A stretch of DNA of 16,834 nt. It comes from DATBDM01 sp036269915. Lineage in GTDB: Bacteria; Actinomycetota; Thermoleophilia; Solirubrobacterales; Solirubrobacteraceae. Position 1 is the stretch's first letter. Each line of letters opens with the position of its first letter. Location: NCBI GenBank assembly GCA_036269915.1, contig DATBDM010000050.1, positions 1 to 16,834 of the forward strand, written 5' to 3'. The notes below the pieces were generated by a model. That model worked only from the letters and a program-made list of their open reading frames with translations. It ran no database searches and was not told where the DNA came from. This document shows, piece by piece, positions 16,189 through 16,834 of this stretch. A program made the translations under genes and the position numbers.

Positions 16189-16227
16189 CGGGGTCTGACC
16201 CTCTTTAGATAAACGGGGTCTGACCCC
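16189..16227. repeat. Doubled palindrome GGGGTCTGACCC(C) between cheY and the YCII gene
   Basis: CGGGGTCTGACCC (16189-16201) recurs as CGGGGTCTGACCCC (16214-16227), 12 bases apart, separated by an AT-rich tctttagataaa. Each copy is its own inverted repeat around a single T. The two copies can also pair with each other into a stem of about 12 bp with one T-T mismatch. The short T-run after copy one and the place 13 bp after the cheY stop fit a terminator of the chemotaxis operon. The sharply bounded, AT-containing unit also looks like a dispersed REP-type element. Confidence 0.6.
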
Positions 16228-16256
16228 CTTCTGGTGAGCTGACCTGCGGCGTCGCG

Positions 16257-16262
16257 TAGCCT
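16257..16262 (+). promoter_or_regulatory. -10 box of a leaderless transcript for the YCII gene
   Basis: TAGCCT fits TANNNT and ends six bases before the GTG at 16269. No Shine-Dalgarno sequence is present between them. The layout copies that of the response-regulator gene at 6434-6449. The -35 is unclear; TGAGCT (16235-16240) is at 16-bp spacing but is a poor match. Confidence 0.4.
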
Positions 16263-16268
16263 CCTCGC

Positions 16269-16565
16269 GTGGCCGACTACTTCCTCGTCGAGCGTGCCCG
16301 CGGGCCGGCGTGGGACCACTCGCGCTCACGCCGCGAGCAGGACGGCTGGGACGAGCACGCCGCGTTCATGGACGGGCTCGTCGAGGAGGGCTTCGTCGTG
16401 CTCGGCGGGCCGATGGGCGAGGGCGACGGCGACAACGTCCTGCTCGTCGTCGACGCGCCCGACGAGGCTGCCGTCCACGCCCGCCTCGCGGACGATCCGT
16501 GGCCGGACGAGCAGCTCGCGACCGCGAGCGTCACGCCGTGGAGCGTGTGGCTGCGACCGAGCTGA
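16269..16565 (+). CDS. YCII-related (YciI-like) domain protein
   Basis: A 98-residue single-domain protein of the YCII superfamily, small dimeric alpha/beta-barrel proteins related to muconolactone isomerase and ABM folds. Visible family features are the N-terminal strand ADYFLVERARGPAWD, then WDEHAAFMDGLVEEGFVVLGGPMG with His30 and Asp35, LLVVDAPDEAAVHARLADDPW, and a closing VTPWSVWL. The biochemical role of this branch is unknown; some YCII proteins in actinobacteria sit beside ECF sigma factors, but none is seen here. The GTG at 16269 gives the normal domain start at leaderless spacing from a -10 box. It seems a single-gene unit, separated from cheY by a repeat and followed by a hairpin. 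Confidence 0.85.
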   Translation: MADYFLVERARGPAWDHSRSRREQDGWDEHAAFMDGLVEEGFVVLGGPMGEGDGDNVLLVVDAPDEAAVHARLADDPWPDEQLATASVTPWSVWLRPS

Positions 16566-16585
16566 GCAGTCATCCGGGCTACACA

Positions 16586-16600
16586 CGTCCGGCGCGGACG
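16586..16600. terminator. Hairpin after the YCII gene
   Basis: CGTCCG-GCG-CGGACG is a perfect 6-bp stem with a three-base loop, 20 bases after the stop at 16563-16565. There is no T-run, but high-GC actinobacterial terminators often lack one. It probably ends the YCII transcript. Confidence 0.45.
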
Positions 16601-16612
16601 ATCCTGCGCAGT

Positions 16613-16618
16613 TAATGT
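16613..16618 (+). promoter_or_regulatory. Possible -10 box ahead of the structured region
   Basis: TAATGT, in the A+T-rich stretch gttaatgttg, matches four of six TATAAT positions. A transcript would begin near 16625, exactly where the first long stem starts. No -35 is visible at 17 bp (CGGCGC), so support is weak. Confidence 0.25.
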
Positions 16619-16624
16619 TGCGAG

Positions 16625-16677
16625 GGCCGGTCCCGTCGCACCCACCGCACGGGATCTGGCAATTCCGATGACCGGCC
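16625..16677 (+). other. Nested inverted repeats: candidate structured RNA or leader
   Basis: GGCCGGTC (16625-16632) pairs with GACCGGCC (16670-16677), eight perfect base pairs. Nested inside, CCCGT (16632-16636) pairs with ACGGG (16649-16653), sharing one C with the outer stem. An unpaired 16-base side segment rich in A and T (atctggcaattccgat) lies between the two right arms. No reading frame on either strand is convincing. It does not match a riboswitch or small-RNA consensus that I can recall. Structure is deduced by eye. Confidence 0.35.
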
Positions 16678-16679
16678 AC

Positions 16680-16705
16680 GGCCCCTGCCCACCAGGGCAG
16701 GGGCC
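16680..16705. terminator. Very strong 11-bp hairpin
   Basis: GGCCCCTGCCC-ACCA-GGGCAGGGGCC is a perfect 11-bp GC-rich stem with a four-base loop, the strongest hairpin in the window. No T-run follows on either strand. It could be a (bidirectional) terminator between the YCII gene and whatever lies to the right, or part of a structured leader. Confidence 0.5.
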
Positions 16706-16834
16706 CAGGCTGGACACATGTTCGATTCAGCTTTGGCCGGTCCCCAGCCTAATGTGCACCCCGTCACGCAAGTGCAACTCGACCTCGACTGCGACTGCCA
16801 TCGCGGAACGAGGAGAAGGGCAGGGAATCATGGG
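16706..16834. other. Right-edge non-coding stretch, possible start of a gene at the edge
   Basis: A lower-GC stretch without a convincing gene. AGGCTGG (16707-16713) can pair with CCAGCCT (16744-16750). A TAATGT at 16750-16755 could be a -10 box for rightward transcription. The last bases are purine-rich (aggagaagggcaggga) and precede an ATG at 16830 that the edge cuts off after five bases. If that is a start codon, the DNA before it is its leader. Frames from ATG 16752, GTG 16772, or leftward from the edge to a TGA at 16729-16727 are open, but their third-position GC is well below that of the real genes here, so none is called. Confidence 0.3.

Larger units (their letters stand above)
16625..16744 (+). 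repeat. Direct repeat GGCCGGTCCC with an inverted partial copy
   Basis: GGCCGGTCCC occurs at 16625-16634 and 16735-16744; its first eight bases recur inverted at 16670-16677. The inverted copy could pair with either direct copy, which would allow two mutually exclusive stems. It may equally be a GC-rich coincidence. Confidence 0.4.

Noticed and set aside
16719..16732. TTCGATT resembling a tRNA or tmRNA T-loop
   Set aside because: The flanking bases (catg / cagc) do not form the five-pair T-stem, and no acceptor, anticodon arm or CCA end is present.
16763..16780. GTCACGCAAGTGCAACTC resembling part of a cyclic-di-GMP-I riboswitch
   Set aside because: Tempting beside motility genes, but the GAAA tetraloop, its receptor and the second conserved arm are not found in the following bases.
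16727..16834. Open minus-strand frame entering from the right edge and ending at TGA 16729-16727
   Set aside because: Third-position GC is well below that of the real genes, no domain is visible in the 35 residues available, and no ribosome binding site supports an internal start.

Overview
This is very GC-rich bacterial DNA with compact gene packing, GTG/TTG starts and 1- to 4-base start/stop overlaps. The mix of genes suggests a motile actinobacterium, most likely class Thermoleophilia (Solirubrobacterales-like). There is a recA / cinA / RodZ-like / ftsK block of actinobacterial type. Next to it is a Gram-positive style chemotaxis set (CheC, CheD and a FliY-type switch protein, no CheZ). 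The lineage assignment is inference from gene content and protein style, not from a search.

Region 1 (1-6342, minus strand) is a housekeeping block read right to left: ftsK (DNA translocase), a RodZ-like membrane-anchored HTH protein, cinA (nicotinamide-nucleotide amidase family), thpR (RNA 2',3'-cyclic phosphodiesterase) and recA, whose C-terminal end runs off the left edge. cinA overlaps both neighbours by four bases (ATGA, GTGA), so RodZ-like/cinA/thpR are probably translated in a coupled way. recA has its own 116-bp leader with a good ribosome binding site.

Region 2 (6343-8541, plus strand) is a divergently transcribed OmpR-type response regulator and its membrane histidine kinase, whose reading frames overlap by 59 bases. 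The regulator appears to start at a leaderless GTG seven bases after a TANNNT -10 box. A palindrome abuts that box.

Region 3 (8550-16176, plus strand) is one chemotaxis/motor-switch operon: cheW, cheB, cheR, cheA, cheC, cheD, fliM, fliY, cheY. It carries the signalling kinase and adaptor, both adaptation enzymes, the CheC/CheD phosphatase-deamidase pair, two flagellar switch proteins and the response regulator that links kinase to motor. No receptor (MCP) gene is present. A sequence closely resembling a flagellar sigma-28 promoter lies directly before cheW. CheD lacks the usual active-site Thr, and FliY has one intact and one degenerate phosphatase centre.

Region 4 (16177-16834) is different in texture: a doubled 13-bp palindrome, a small YCII-domain gene with another apparently leaderless GTG start, then about 270 bp of lower-GC DNA with several strong inverted repeats and no convincing gene. 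That tail is the least explained part of the window. I saw no CRISPR array, tRNA, rRNA, insertion sequence, phage gene or defence system. Most of the window is conserved core biology, and I do not claim a wholly new system.
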